A stretch of 64,000 bases of DNA from Ectothiorhodospira lacustris (GTDB taxonomy: Bacteria; Pseudomonadota; Gammaproteobacteria; Ectothiorhodospirales; Ectothiorhodospiraceae), in contig NZ_JAJNQN010000015.1 in assembly GCF_022227845.1 (NCBI RefSeq), positions 1-64,000 on the forward strand, given 5' to 3'. Below are positions 1-9,597 of the stretch, one piece after another. Position 1 is the first letter of the stretch; each line of letters starts with the position of its first letter. The notes below the pieces were generated by a model. That model was not told the DNA's origin. It saw only the letters and a program-made list of their open reading frames with translations, and did no database searches. The translations under genes and the position numbers were made by a program.

Positions 1-32
1 CAGAGGCGCAATATCCGGTCGAGGGATGCCCC

Positions 33-626
33 TTACCGCGGCCCGCCCAGACGCGTCAGCAGCGAGGTGAGCGCCTGGCCCCGATGACTGCGCCGGTTCT
101 TTTCCTCGGCGCTGATCTGCGCCGCTGTCAGTCCCAACTCCGGCACCAGAAACACCGGGTCGTAGCCGTGTCCGCCATCTCCCGCCGGTCGCAGGGCCAC
201 GGCCCCCTCCCAGGTCCCTTCGCAGAGGATCGGCGAAGGATCCCGGGCATGGCGCAGAAAGGCGATGATGCAGCGAAAGCGGGCGGTGCGCCGACCTTCC
301 GGAACCCCTTTCAGGGCTTCCAGCAGTTTGCTGTTGTTCTGCCCCGCTGCGGCGCCGGGGCCGGCGTAACGGGCCGAGTAGATCCCGGGTGCCCCGTCCA
401 GGGCGTCCACCTCGATCCCCGAATCATCGGCCATGGCCGGCAGACCGGTCTGTTCGGCGGCATTGCGGGCCTTGAGGATGGCATTTTCCACAAAGCTCAG
501 CCCGGTTTCCTCGGCTTCCCTGACCTGGAAATCGGACTGGGGCAGGACTTCATGGCCGCTGCCGGCCAGCAGATCCGCAAATTCCCTGACCTTGCCGGCA
601 TTGCCGGTGGCGAGCACGATTTTCAT
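33..626 (-). CDS. rdgB: RdgB/HAM1-family XTP/dITP diphosphatase
   Basis: Hydrolyses non-canonical purine nucleoside triphosphates (XTP, dITP, ITP) to monophosphates and pyrophosphate, keeping deaminated purines out of DNA and RNA; cytosolic. The 197-residue length is normal for the family. Visible signatures are the N-terminal nucleotide-binding start [15 protein letters not shown] (residues 2-16), [14 protein letters not shown] (44-57) and the acidic metal-binding stretch [22 protein letters not shown] (from about 66). It lies 117 bases downstream of rph on the same strand, a common pairing in gammaproteobacteria, and is probably co-transcribed with it. The ATG start agrees with the usual [10 protein letters not shown]-terminus. 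Nothing unusual. Confidence 0.96.
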   Translation of the reverse strand: MKIVLATGNAGKVREFADLLAGSGHEVLPQSDFQVREAEETGLSFVENAILKARNAAEQTGLPAMADDSGIEVDALDGAPGIYSARYAGPGAAAGQNNSKLLEALKGVPEGRRTARFRCIIAFLRHARDPSPILCEGTWEGAVALRPAGDGGHGYDPVFLVPELGLTAAQISAEEKNRRSHRGQALTSLLTRLGGPR

Positions 627-686
627 TCTTGGCTCCGAAACGCAATACGGTAGGCGTCGTCAGTCATCTTTCGCGGCCGGGGGCCG

Positions 687-714
687 CTCCCACAGAGGCC
701 CATGCCCGTGGGAG
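687..714. repeat. Short GC-rich inverted repeat between rph and rdgB
   Basis: CTCCCAC (687-693) pairs with GTGGGAG (708-714). No U-tract follows on either strand, so it looks more like a REP-type hairpin than a terminator. It lies in the 117-base rph-rdgB gap and might stabilise or separate the two messages. Confidence 0.4.
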
Positions 715-743
715 TCGGTCTGCCAGCCCCCATTAGGGTGAGC

Positions 744-1460
<717 letters not shown>

Positions 1461-1809
1461 GGGGGACTCCTGAATTGGGCAAATGGCCGGGGATTATACC
1501 CGTCCCGCTCATCCTGATGTAGGGCGGTCTGCGGTCTACCGGCTTGTTCCGAGTGGGGCAGCGAGCCGGGCCTTCGGTGCGGACGGACAGGTAGATCATT
1601 TATACTCTCCATAAGAAGCAGCTTTGCTTAGAATGTATCCAGGAGGGGTATGAGCGGCCCGGTCCTCCCGCGTATGCGGTCGGTGGCTGAAGGTTGCGTC
1701 CGTTAGATACAGCGGGTAAACCGATGGATGGTTGCTGACGACGTGTGCCGGGATGAGAGATGAGATGGTCTGGCCATTAAGAGGATCTGACACGACCGTA
1801 AGGCTGGCC
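1461..1809. other. Leader region between rph and the TonB receptor gene
   Basis: A 349-base divergent intergenic region. It holds a TATACT element (1601-1606) that could be a -10 box without a convincing -35, and an AGGAGG sequence (1641-1646) followed by an 18-codon open frame (1650-1706). A CCTCC stretch inside that frame could pair with the AGGAGG. I see no recognisable cobalamin, TPP or c-di-GMP riboswitch core and no Fur box. Confidence 0.4.
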
Positions 1810-3804
1810 ATGCTCCGTTTTGAACCGCGCTCATGCATGGCGTCCATGCCTGCGCATGCCGCCGGCCCGCGTGGCGTGTCTGCAGGGTGGGGTGCCGGTT
1901 TGGCTGTCCTGATGGCCGGGGCATGTCTCCCTGTTGCCGCCGATGATCTGACCGCCCTGGAGCAGGACTATTTCATGGACCTTCCGGTGGCCCTTACGGC
2001 CACCCGCCTGCAGCAGCCCCTGATAGAAGCGCCCGCATCGGTCACCGTGATCGATCGCCAGTGGCTGGAAAGGAGCCAGGCACGCAACCTGGCGGAGGTG
2101 CTCAGAATGGTCCCGGGTTTTCTGGTGGGGAGAAATAACGGCAACCGCCCGATCGTCACTTATCATGGGCTGGGTGAGCAGTTCGTGCGCCAGTTGCAGG
2201 TTCTGGTGGACGGCCGATCCATCTATACCCCCACCAACGGCGGTGCCCAGTGGGGCAGCCTGGGGTTGAGTCCCGATGATATCGAGCGTATCGAGATCAT
2301 CCGCGGGCCGAATTCCGCAGCCTACGGTTCCAACTCCTTTTTTGCCATCATCAACATCCTGACCCGTCATCCGGCCGAGACTCAGGGGCAGCGGGTGGTC
2401 ACCCGCCTGGGCTCCCAGGGCATCCGGGATCTGCGGATACGCCATGGGGGCATCACCCCTCAGACCGCCTACCGGCTGACCTACCATCACCAGGAAGACG
2501 ACGGCTTTCGCGGTAAGCGGGATCAGCGCCGGCTGGATACGGTAGATGCGCGCATCGACTGGACGCTTTTGCCGGGCATCACCCTGATCAGCCATCTCGG
2601 GGCCTCTCAGGCGCAGAAGGGGTCCGAGGGGGTCGTCAGCCGCATAAATCCCCCTCGCACTTTCGAGCGGCAGATGGAACACGTGCATCTTGAACTCCAC
2701 GACAGCCGTGACACCGATGCCACCTATCGGCTGCAGTACTACTATCAGCACAGCGATCTGACCGATGAATACATTGCTCTGGACGTGCAGGACAATCCCT
2801 TCGCCACCAATCGTAATTCCCGCTCCCGGCGCCACGACGTGGAACTGGAGTCCCATCTGAGGGCTTCTCATGCCACCCGCTTGGTCTGGGGTGTGGGTGC
2901 GCGTCTGGACAGTTCCGAATCACCCTATTTCTTCGATGCCCCGGGTTGGGTGAGTAATCGGATTTACCGTGCATTCGGCAATCTGGAGTGGTCGCCCGAT
3001 CCTCGCTGGCTGGTGAACCTGGGCGGCATGTACGAGCACAACGACATCACCGGTGATGACCTGATGCCTCGGGCGGCCCTGGTCTACATGCCCGACGAGT
3101 CCCACAGCTTCCGGCTGGTGGCCTCCAGGGCGATCCGCACCCCCAGTCTGGTGGAAGAAAAGGTGCGTACCGCCGACGGTGCCATCGCCTCCGCCGGCGG
3201 CCTGGCACCCGAGGTGATCCGTTCTCTGGAGCTGGGGTATCAAGGTCAGTGGGCCGATGGCCGCCTGGTCACCGACATCAAGTTGTTCCGGAACCGGCTG
3301 CATGACCTGATCCAGGTCCCCTACAAGGTGCTGCACGGCATCGAGCCGGAGGGAGAATTCGTCAATGCCGGCGGCATGATCCTGCAGGGTGTCGAGACCC
3401 AGGTGGCTTATCGCCCGGGCTCCCGGGTGTGGCTGCATGGGGGGCTGTCCCTGCTGTCCAGTCGTAGCAGCGATCGTGAAGCCCGCCTGCAGGTCGAGTC
3501 GGTGCCGGCCCACATCGTCAACCTGGCCCTGTCGTTCGCCCCGACCGAACCCTGGCTCCTGACCGCCGAGTATTACCACTACGGTTCGTTGCGGTGGAAC
3601 GATGACCCGACCGGTCCCGCCATCGACGCCAGCGACGGTTTCCTGGACCTGCACCTGCGTCGTGATCTGGGGGGGCGGGTGCAGGCGGCCCTATCTCTGA
3701 CCGATGTCCTGGCACGGGGGTACGATACGCGCCCGCAAGGTTCGTTGATCAAGCCGAACCGCCGCAGTGCCGAGGCCTATGTCAGTCTCCGGGTGGATTT
3801 CTGA
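1810..3804 (+). CDS. TonB-dependent outer membrane receptor
   Basis: Predicted outer-membrane gated channel powered by TonB/ExbBD. A signal peptide (hydrophobic run GLAVLMAGACLPVAA) precedes a plug domain starting near LTATRLQQPLIEAPASVTVI, with plug motifs VLVDGRSIYT and DIERIEIIRGPNSAAYG. A beta-barrel follows and the protein ends in Phe (LRVDF), as expected of outer-membrane barrels. About 664 residues, normal for a BtuB/FepA-like receptor. I chose the ATG at 1810 because TAAGG lies 7 bases upstream; in-frame starts at 1732 (TTG), 1753, 1765 and 1837 remain possible. The substrate is unknown: no Fur box or cobalamin riboswitch is visible and neighbouring genes give no hint. Confidence 0.88.
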   Translation: MLRFEPRSCMASMPAHAAGPRGVSAGWGAGLAVLMAGACLPVAADDLTALEQDYFMDLPVALTATRLQQPLIEAPASVTVIDRQWLERSQARNLAEVLRMVPGFLVGRNNGNRPIVTYHGLGEQFVRQLQVLVDGRSIYTPTNGGAQWGSLGLSPDDIERIEIIRGPNSAAYGSNSFFAIINILTRHPAETQGQRVVTRLGSQGIRDLRIRHGGITPQTAYRLTYHHQEDDGFRGKRDQRRLDTVDARIDWTLLPGITLISHLGASQAQKGSEGVVSRINPPRTFERQMEHVHLELHDSRDTDATYRLQYYYQHSDLTDEYIALDVQDNPFATNRNSRSRRHDVELESHLRASHATRLVWGVGARLDSSESPYFFDAPGWVSNRIYRAFGNLEWSPDPRWLVNLGGMYEHNDITGDDLMPRAALVYMPDESHSFRLVASRAIRTPSLVEEKVRTADGAIASAGGLAPEVIRSLELGYQGQWADGRLVTDIKLFRNRLHDLIQVPYKVLHGIEPEGEFVNAGGMILQGVETQVAYRPGSRVWLHGGLSLLSSRSSDREARLQVESVPAHIVNLALSFAPTEPWLLTAEYYHYGSLRWNDDPTGPAIDASDGFLDLHLRRDLGGRVQAALSLTDVLARGYDTRPQGSLIKPNRRSAEAYVSLRVDF

Positions 3805-3933
3805 CTTCATCACATGTGTAAGCCGGGCCACCATGCGCCGAGCGCAGATGGATCGCTTGCCGGGGCCTCGAACCCGGAGCCGGGTATGGATGCGCTACAA
3901 TCAACGCCACATTCGAGACCGCAAGGACACCCC

Positions 3934-4800
3934 ATGATCCGCAGCATGACCGGATTCGCACGATGTGAATCTTCCGGCGATATCGGCACCCTGGCCTGGG
4001 AGCTGCGCAGCGTCAACCACCGCTACCTGGACGTGAGCACGCGTCTGCCCGATGAGTTGCGCGCCCTGGAGGGTCCGGTACGTGAGCGGGTCAACGCCCG
4101 CCTGGGTCGGGGCAAGGTGGAGTGCAATCTGCGCTTTCGCAAGGCGGACACCACCGACAGCACCCTGGAGATCAACGACGACCTGGCCAAGGAACTCATC
4201 ACCAAGGTGGTCAAGGTGGAGCACTGGATGATGAACGCCGCCCGCATGAGTGCCATGGAGATCCTGCGCTGGCCCGGCGTGGTACGCCAGTCCGAGCCCG
4301 ACCTGCAGCCGGTGCATACCTCCGCCCTGAACCTCCTGGATGAGGCCCTGGATGCCCTGATCGAGCACCGCGCCCGTGAAGGTGCCCATATTCACAGTCT
4401 GCTGGAAAGCCGCTGCCGGGCTATCACCGAACAGGTGGCCCAGGTACGCGCCCGTCGCCCGGAGGTGGTGACGGCCCTGAGGGAACGCCTGCGTACCCGC
4501 ATCAGTGAGCTGGGGGTGGATCTGGAGCCCGGACGGCTGGAGCAGGAACTGGCCCTCCAGGCTCAGAAGCTGGACGTGGCCGAGGAGCTGGACCGTCTGG
4601 ACGGCCATGTAAAGGAAGTACTGGCCTGTCTGCAGCGGGATGAACCGGTGGGGCGACGGCTGGATTTCCTCATGCAGGAGTTCAACCGGGAGGCCAATAC
4701 CCTGGGTTCCAAGGCCAACGACATGGAAACCACCCAGGCCTCGGTAGAGCTGAAGGTGCAGATCGAACAGATGCGGGAGCAGATCCAGAACATCGAATGA
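3934..4800 (+). CDS. yicC: YicC family endoribonuclease
   Basis: YicC-family protein of 288 residues; family members are reported as endoribonucleases affecting small RNA stability. The family hallmarks are the N-terminal MIRSMTGFAR and the C-terminal RLDFLMQEFNREANTLGSKA. The ATG at 3934 follows GCAAGGAC, a good ribosome-binding site, and gives the canonical N-terminus; the frame stays open upstream but that part has no family resemblance. It is divergent from rph across the inserted TonB receptor gene. Role in this organism is inferred from homology only. Confidence 0.93.
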   Translation: MIRSMTGFARCESSGDIGTLAWELRSVNHRYLDVSTRLPDELRALEGPVRERVNARLGRGKVECNLRFRKADTTDSTLEINDDLAKELITKVVKVEHWMMNAARMSAMEILRWPGVVRQSEPDLQPVHTSALNLLDEALDALIEHRAREGAHIHSLLESRCRAITEQVAQVRARRPEVVTALRERLRTRISELGVDLEPGRLEQELALQAQKLDVAEELDRLDGHVKEVLACLQRDEPVGRRLDFLMQEFNREANTLGSKANDMETTQASVELKVQIEQMREQIQNIE

Positions 4801-4845
4801 GATCGTGCCGTTCTCCAGTCAACCCGGTGCCGACCCGCCATCCCC

Positions 4846-5064
4846 GTGCAGCATTTTCACTTCAACCTCAGCATCTCTCGCGACGACTACCTGCGCTACT
4901 ACAGCGGCGCGGCCTCTGCGGTAGTGGCCATGTCCCGGGAGGGGAGAACGGTGCGTTTTCCGGCCTCTGCACTGCGTCCGTTCGTGCTGCATGATGGGGT
5001 TCATGGCCGCTTTCGGCTCACGGTTGACGACCAGTTCAAACTTCTGTCACTGGAACGTCTCTGA
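4846..5064 (+). CDS. DUF2835 family small protein
   Basis: A 72-residue cytosolic protein with GTG start and sequence QHFHFNLSISRDDYLRYYSG, then VRFPASALRPFV and a C-terminal FKLLSLERL. This matches the DUF2835 family of short proteins found mainly in gammaproteobacteria, which has no assigned function. It starts 45 bases after yicC and may be read from the yicC message. No membrane segment or metal motif is visible. Confidence 0.85.
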   Translation: MQHFHFNLSISRDDYLRYYSGAASAVVAMSREGRTVRFPASALRPFVLHDGVHGRFRLTVDDQFKLLSLERL

Positions 5065-5077
5065 GAGGCCGCTTCCC

Positions 5078-5107
5078 CTTGAAATCCTCCACGGCGAACC
5101 TATATCT
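5078..5107 (+). promoter_or_regulatory. Sigma-32-like heat-shock promoter for hsp20
   Basis: CTTGAAA (5078-5084), a 14-base spacer, then CCTATATCT (5099-5107) closely resembles the RpoH consensus (CTTGAAA, 13-17 bases, CCCCATNT). It lies about 60 bases upstream of the Hsp20 start and fits heat-shock control of hsp20 and the following DnaJ-like gene. Confidence 0.7.
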
Positions 5108-5164
5108 GCTCACGAAAGGGGCTCACAGCCCAAACCGACGAGCCGTGAACAGGAGGACGTTATC

Positions 5165-5596
5165 ATGTTGACCCGTTATGAACCCTGGAGTCTTCTGAAT
5201 CAGTTGTCCCGTGAGCTTGATCGCCTGCACGGGGGCGGTTACGGCGGCGAGGAGACCGCCGCCGCCGCCGATTGGGTGCCGGCCGTGGATATCCGGGAAG
5301 AAAAGGACGCCTATGTCCTGCATGCGGATGTCCCCGGCGTGGACCCCAAGGACATCCAAATCCACATGGAGAACAGCGTGCTCACCATCAGCGGCGAGCG
5401 CAAGGCCGAGACCAAGGAAGAGCGGGAGAACTACAAGCGTGTGGAGCGCATCCGCGGCAGCTTCTTCCGCCGTTTCAGCCTGCCGGATACCGCCGATGCG
5501 GAGCGTATCTCCGCCCGCAGCGTGAACGGTGTGCTGGAGGTCCGCATCCCCAAGCAGGAGAAGGTCCAGCCCCGTCGCATTTCCGTGGAAGGCTGA
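5165..5596 (+). CDS. Hsp20/alpha-crystallin small heat-shock protein
   Basis: ATP-independent holdase that binds unfolding proteins in the cytosol. The protein has 143 residues: a short N-terminal arm (MLTRYEPWSLLNQLSRELDRL), an alpha-crystallin domain from about residue 38 (WVPAVDIREEKDAYVLHADVPGV) through VNGVLEVRIPK, and a C-terminal IXI-like RRISVEG. The ATG at 5165 follows an AGGAGG site; upstream in-frame codons lack family similarity. The sigma-32-like promoter just upstream and the DnaJ-like co-chaperone 86 bases downstream support a stress-response unit. Confidence 0.94.
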   Translation: MLTRYEPWSLLNQLSRELDRLHGGGYGGEETAAAADWVPAVDIREEKDAYVLHADVPGVDPKDIQIHMENSVLTISGERKAETKEERENYKRVERIRGSFFRRFSLPDTADAERISARSVNGVLEVRIPKQEKVQPRRISVEG

Positions 5597-5682
5597 TGTC
5601 CGTCGACGGTTTTTTCCCGTGACACCCACTTTGCGCCGCGTTCCCACGCGGCGCACTTGCTTTCGGAGTATCCTGACGGGCC

Positions 5683-6624
5683 ATGGAATACAAAGACTAT
5701 TACACGGTGCTCGGGGTGGAACGTACCGCCACCCAGGACGAGATCAAGAAGGTCTATCGTCGCCTTGCCCGCAAGTTTCACCCGGACGTAAGCAAGGAGC
5801 CCAATGCCGAGGAACGGTTCAAGGCGGTGAATGAGGCCTACGAGGTCCTGGGCGATCCGGAGAAGCGCAAAACCTACGATCAACTGGGTAGCCACTGGCG
5901 CCCGGGGCAGGATTTTCGCCCGCCGCCGGATTTTGACGCCTGGTTCGGGGGGAGGGGCGGTGGCCGTGCCGGTGGTTTTTCCGGTGACTTCCATGATGGC
6001 TTCACCCAGAGCGATTTTTCCGAATTCTTCGAGGCCTTGTTCGGTCGGCAGGGCGCCCAGCGAACCCGCGGCCACCGTACCCAGCGCGGCTTTACCGGCC
6101 GGGGCGAGGATAGGAGTGCCCGCATCCGTCTGGATCTGGAACGCGCCGTCAAAGGCGGCGCCGTCTCCGTGCGTGCCGGCGACCGGACCCTGCAGGTGAA
6201 GGTCCCGGCCGGTGTTACCGAGGGTCAGCGCATTCGCTTGACGGGGCAGGGCACCCCGGGCGCCGGCGGCGGACCGGCGGGTGATCTGTATCTGGAGGTC
6301 CATATCAAACCCCATCCCTACTTCCGTTTGGAAGGACGGGATGTCCATCTGGATCTGCCGATTACCCCCTGGGAAGCGGCCCTGGGGGCGACGGTGAGCG
6401 TGCCCACCCTGGAGGGGCGGGTGGATATGAAGATCCCCGCCGGCTCACAGTCCGGCCGCCGTTTGCGGCTCAAGGGGCGCGGTCTGCCGGGGGCCCCGCC
6501 GGGGGACCAGTACCTGGTGTTGCAGATCCACACGCCGCCCGCCGACGAGAAGGCCGCCCGATCCTTGTACGAACGCATGAGCAAGGAAATGCCTTTCGAC
6601 CCCAGGGCGCACCTGAAGTCCTGA
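5683..6624 (+). CDS. cbpA: CbpA-type DnaJ co-chaperone
   Basis: Type II J-domain protein that stimulates DnaK and, in E. coli CbpA, binds curved DNA. Domains: J-domain at residues 3-70 with the catalytic HPD (KFHPDVS), a Gly/Phe-rich linker with GGRGGGRAGGF, and two beta-sandwich substrate-binding domains (about 135-305). The four CXXCXGXG zinc motifs of DnaJ proper are absent. At 313 residues it matches CbpA. It follows hsp20 and is probably co-regulated by the upstream heat-shock promoter. In E. coli a cbpM modulator follows; none is present here. Confidence 0.92.
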   Translation: MEYKDYYTVLGVERTATQDEIKKVYRRLARKFHPDVSKEPNAEERFKAVNEAYEVLGDPEKRKTYDQLGSHWRPGQDFRPPPDFDAWFGGRGGGRAGGFSGDFHDGFTQSDFSEFFEALFGRQGAQRTRGHRTQRGFTGRGEDRSARIRLDLERAVKGGAVSVRAGDRTLQVKVPAGVTEGQRIRLTGQGTPGAGGGPAGDLYLEVHIKPHPYFRLEGRDVHLDLPITPWEAALGATVSVPTLEGRVDMKIPAGSQSGRRLRLKGRGLPGAPPGDQYLVLQIHTPPADEKAARSLYERMSKEMPFDPRAHLKS

Positions 6625-6758
6625 ATGGCCCCGTGGCCGAAATTGCCGCGAAGGATGATGGGATGGCGATGGTCGGTATTGAACCCGAAGGCTTACCGAC
6701 AGTCTCAATGGAGGCCCTGGCAGACCCTTTGTTTTCACTGCTGCGTAGGCCCCTTTGT

Positions 6759-6830
6759 CGTCACTCCCGCGTAGGCGGGAGCCCAGGATTTTCAGCCCGT
6801 GACTGGATTCCCGCATTCGCGGGAATGACG
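6759..6830. repeat. Dispersed double-hairpin repeat (copy E)
   Basis: Two hairpin cores in inverted arrangement, CGTCACTCCCGC..GCGGGAGCCCAG and CTGGATTCCCGC..GCGGGAATGACG. The same design recurs near 14.0, 54.3, 58.1 and 61.2 kb. It occupies the 273-base gap between cbpA and the protease gene; the terminal inverted repeats seen in other copies are not clear here. Confidence 0.75.
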
Positions 6831-6897
6831 GGATGGAAACGTGCCAGGGAAGCGCGGGGCGTTCCTTTCAAGCAACTCAGTGTCTTGACGATTCGCC

Positions 6898-8289
6898 ATG
6901 AGAACGAAACACCTTCATCCGTTGCACAAACCTCTCTTGTGGCCCCTCCTGCTGGTACTCCTGCTGGGCCTGAGCCTGCCGGCGGCCGCCCGTCTGCCGG
7001 TAGAAGTGGATGGCGAACCCCTGCCGTCCCTGGCCCCCATGCTGGAGCGGACCATCCCCGGTGTGGTGAACCTGGCCACCCGGGGCCGGGTGCAGGAACG
7101 GGTCAGCCCCCTGTTCGATGACCCCTTCTTCCGCCGTTTTTTCGACCTGCCTCAGGCCCCTCGGGAGCGTCAGACCCAGGGACTGGGCTCCGGCGTGATC
7201 CTGGACGCGGGCAGAGGCTTCATCCTCACCAATGACCACGTGATCCGGAATGCCGATGAAATCGTGGTTACGCTCCATGATGGCCGCCGCCTGGATGCAA
7301 AGGTGATCGGTACCGACCAGGCCACCGACCTGGCGGTGCTGCAGGTGGAGGCCGAGGGCCTCAAGGCACTCCCGGCTGCCGATTCCGATGCCCTGAAGGT
7401 GGGGGATTTCGTGGTGGCCATCGGCAACCCCTTCGGTCTGGGACAGACCGTGACCTCGGGCATCGTCAGCGCCCTGGGGCGGACCGGGCTGAGCGTGGAG
7501 GCCTATGAGGATTTCATCCAGACCGATGCCTCCATCAATCCCGGCAATTCCGGCGGCGCACTGGTGAACCTGCGGGGTGAACTGGTAGGGATCAACTCCG
7601 CCATCCTGACCCGCGGCGGCGGCAATATCGGTATCGGTTTCGCCATTCCGGTGAACATGGCCCTGCAGGTGATGGATCATCTGGTGGAGTATGGTGAGGT
7701 GCGGCGCGGGCGTCTGGGCGTGTCGGTGCAGGACCTTACTCCGGATCTGGCTCGGGCCTTCGGCATCGAGCAGACCCGTGGGGCGGTCATCGCCCGGGTG
7801 GAGCCGGCTTCGCCGGGGGCCCGGGCCGGGCTCAAGGAGGGCGATGTGGTCACCCGGGTGAACGGGCGTGCCGTTCGCAACGCCGCCGAGCTGCGCAACG
7901 CCATCGGGTTGCTGCGGGTGGGGGCCACCGTGGAACTGGAGGTGCTGCGAGACAAACGTTCCCGTGTGATCCGGGCTCAGGTGAGTGAGATCCAGGCCTC
8001 CAGCCTGGACGGTGGCCGCATCAGTCCCCGTCTGGAGGGGGCCGCCCTGGGGGCGATTCAGGAAGACTCACCTTTGTACGGTGCGGTGGAGGGCGTCTTG
8101 GTGGCTCGGGTGGCGCCGGGTTCGCCGGCCGCCCGTGCCGGCCTCAGGCCGGGTGACCTGATCCTTTCGGTGAACCGTCGCCCGGTCACCAGCCTGGAGG
8201 AAGTCAGGCAGGCCGCCGGTACCGGCGGACAACGACTACTGCTGAATCTGCGCCGCGATAGCAGCGCCTTCTTCCTGCTGCTGCAGTAG
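6898..8289 (+). CDS. degQ: DegP/DegQ (Do) family periplasmic serine protease
   Basis: HtrA-type protease/chaperone for misfolded envelope proteins. A signal peptide (LLLVLLLGLSLPAAA, ending near residue 31) is followed by a trypsin-like domain with catalytic triad H114 (LTNDHVI), D144 (ATDLAVL) and S218 (NPGNSGGAL), then two PDZ domains starting near GRLGVSVQDL and EGVLVARVAPGSP. The 463-residue length and two PDZ domains fit DegQ/MucD. ATG at 6898 gives a complete signal peptide. It stands alone between a repeat and the convergent moaE. Which of DegP, DegQ or MucD it corresponds to cannot be settled here. Confidence 0.93.
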   Translation: MRTKHLHPLHKPLLWPLLLVLLLGLSLPAAARLPVEVDGEPLPSLAPMLERTIPGVVNLATRGRVQERVSPLFDDPFFRRFFDLPQAPRERQTQGLGSGVILDAGRGFILTNDHVIRNADEIVVTLHDGRRLDAKVIGTDQATDLAVLQVEAEGLKALPAADSDALKVGDFVVAIGNPFGLGQTVTSGIVSALGRTGLSVEAYEDFIQTDASINPGNSGGALVNLRGELVGINSAILTRGGGNIGIGFAIPVNMALQVMDHLVEYGEVRRGRLGVSVQDLTPDLARAFGIEQTRGAVIARVEPASPGARAGLKEGDVVTRVNGRAVRNAAELRNAIGLLRVGATVELEVLRDKRSRVIRAQVSEIQASSLDGGRISPRLEGAALGAIQEDSPLYGAVEGVLVARVAPGSPAARAGLRPGDLILSVNRRPVTSLEEVRQAAGTGGQRLLLNLRRDSSAFFLLLQ

Positions 8290-8307
8290 GCCTGACAACC
8301 GTTCCCC

Positions 8308-8745
8308 CTACATGCCGGGCGTGCTGCTCTTCACCCAGCGGTTCTGTCCGCTTTGCAGGCGCTCCTGTTTCCAGAAAGGAGCCCTGGACTTGAGGGCTTC
8401 CATGAGGAACCGGCAGGACTCGAAGGCCGCCTGACGATGGGCCGACCAGACAGCGGTGAGGACGATGGGGTCGCCGGGGTGTACCCGGCCCACCCGATGG
8501 GCGATCAGCACGTCTTCCAGTGGCCACTGTTCCCGGGCCTCCTGCTCGATGGCCTCCAGCTGACGCTCGGTCATGCCGGGATAGTGTTCCAGGGTCATGG
8601 CCTGGACGTCATCACCCTCATTGAAGTCGCGCATGGTCCCCACGAAGACGGCCGTGGCGCCGAACTGGCCCGCGGTCAGAGCCTGTTGGTGCCGGATCAG
8701 CGTACCCCAGGGGTCCAGGGCGTCGGCAAAGAGATGAACGGCCAC
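8308..8745 (-). CDS. moaE: Molybdopterin synthase catalytic subunit MoaE
   Basis: Large subunit of molybdopterin synthase, which inserts dithiolene sulfur from thiocarboxylated MoaD into cyclic pyranopterin monophosphate. The 145-residue protein shows GATAVFVGTMRDFNEGD, LEHYPGMTERQLEAIE and the lysine-rich active-site end ALKSRAPFWKQE. It lies 4 bases downstream of moaD on the same strand, consistent with the MoaD2-MoaE2 complex being made from one message. moaC is divergent from the pair. Confidence 0.96.
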   Translation of the reverse strand: MAVHLFADALDPWGTLIRHQQALTAGQFGATAVFVGTMRDFNEGDDVQAMTLEHYPGMTERQLEAIEQEAREQWPLEDVLIAHRVGRVHPGDPIVLTAVWSAHRQAAFESCRFLMEALKSRAPFWKQERLQSGQNRWVKSSTPGM

Positions 8746-8749
8746 GGCA

Positions 8750-8983
8750 TCAGCCCCCCGTCACCGGCGGGAAGAAGGCCACTTCGTCACCCTCCTGCAC
8801 GGGATGATCGGCCGCGGCATATTCCTGATTCACGGCGATCAGCGTCCCGGGGGGCAGGGGGCGTCCTTCCTGGGCGCGCCGCCAGACATCCAGGGCGCAG
8901 TGGACGCCCGCGGCATCCATCTCTTCCCGGGCGCGCCCCGCGGACTCTCGCAGGGAGGCAAAATAGCGAACAGTGACGGTCAC
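8750..8983 (-). CDS. moaD: Molybdopterin synthase sulfur carrier MoaD
   Basis: Ubiquitin-like sulfur carrier of 77 residues. It begins MTVTVRYFASLRE and ends with the diagnostic Gly-Gly (FFPPVTGG), which is adenylated by MoeB and thiocarboxylated. Directly precedes moaE. Translation starts at an ATG at the end of the 96-base region shared with the divergent moaC. Confidence 0.95.
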   Translation of the reverse strand: MTVTVRYFASLRESAGRAREEMDAAGVHCALDVWRRAQEGRPLPPGTLIAVNQEYAAADHPVQEGDEVAFFPPVTGG

Positions 8984-9079
8984 GTAGCGAGATACTCCGG
9001 TTTTCAGCGAGGTCGATGTTTACCTGTGGGGGCGGGCCTGAGACCATGGGTGCCATCCCCGTCATAAGGATAGTCCAGC

Positions 9080-9574
9080 ATGCCCGGATTGACCCACTTC
9101 AACGCGGCCGGCCACGCCCATATGGTGGATGTGGGCGGCAAGGACAGCACCCATCGGGTGGCCGTGGCCGAGGGACGCATCGTCATGTCCCCTGATACCC
9201 TGGTGCTGATCCGTGGCGGAGGCTATCGCAAGGGGGATGTCCTGGGCATCGCCCGGGTGGCCGGGATCATGGCCGGTAAGAAGACCGCCGAGCTGATCCC
9301 TCTGTGCCATCCCCTGGCCCTGACCCGGCTGGAGGTGGAACTGGACACCACGGATCAGCCGCCTGCGGTACATTGCCGGGTGACGGCGGAAACGCGAGGA
9401 CCCACCGGGGTGGAGATGGAGGCCCTGACGGCGGTTCAGGTGGCTCTGCTCACCGTGTATGACATGTGCAAGGCCGTGGACCGGGGCATGGTGATGGAGG
9501 GTATCCGTCTGTTGCACAAGGCCGGTGGCCGGTCCGGTGACTGGCATCTCGATCCCGCCGGTTTGCAGGTGTAG
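9080..9574 (+). CDS. moaC: Cyclic pyranopterin monophosphate synthase MoaC
   Basis: Converts the MoaA product (3',8-cyclo-7,8-dihydro-GTP) to cyclic pyranopterin monophosphate in molybdenum cofactor synthesis. The 164-residue length is usual. Motifs: start [37 protein letters not shown] and MCKAVDRGM with the catalytic Lys/Asp. An AAGGA ribosome-binding site is 9 bases before ATG 9080. moaA is not in the window. Confidence 0.96.
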   Translation: MPGLTHFNAAGHAHMVDVGGKDSTHRVAVAEGRIVMSPDTLVLIRGGGYRKGDVLGIARVAGIMAGKKTAELIPLCHPLALTRLEVELDTTDQPPAVHCRVTAETRGPTGVEMEALTAVQVALLTVYDMCKAVDRGMVMEGIRLLHKAGGRSGDWHLDPAGLQV

Positions 9575-9597
9575 TGCCGTCGTGATCATCCCGGTTG

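Noticed and set aside
1670-1735. c-di-GMP (GEMM) riboswitch before the TonB receptor
   Set aside because: A CGGGTAAACCGATGG stretch recalls the 3' part of GEMM-I, but the conserved core (GCAAACC, GACGCAAAGCC) is missing.
1831-2871. Long minus-strand open frame opposite the TonB receptor gene
   Set aside because: Composition is that of an antisense shadow of a GC-rich gene (His/Gly/Gln-rich, no domain), while the plus strand encodes a clear receptor.
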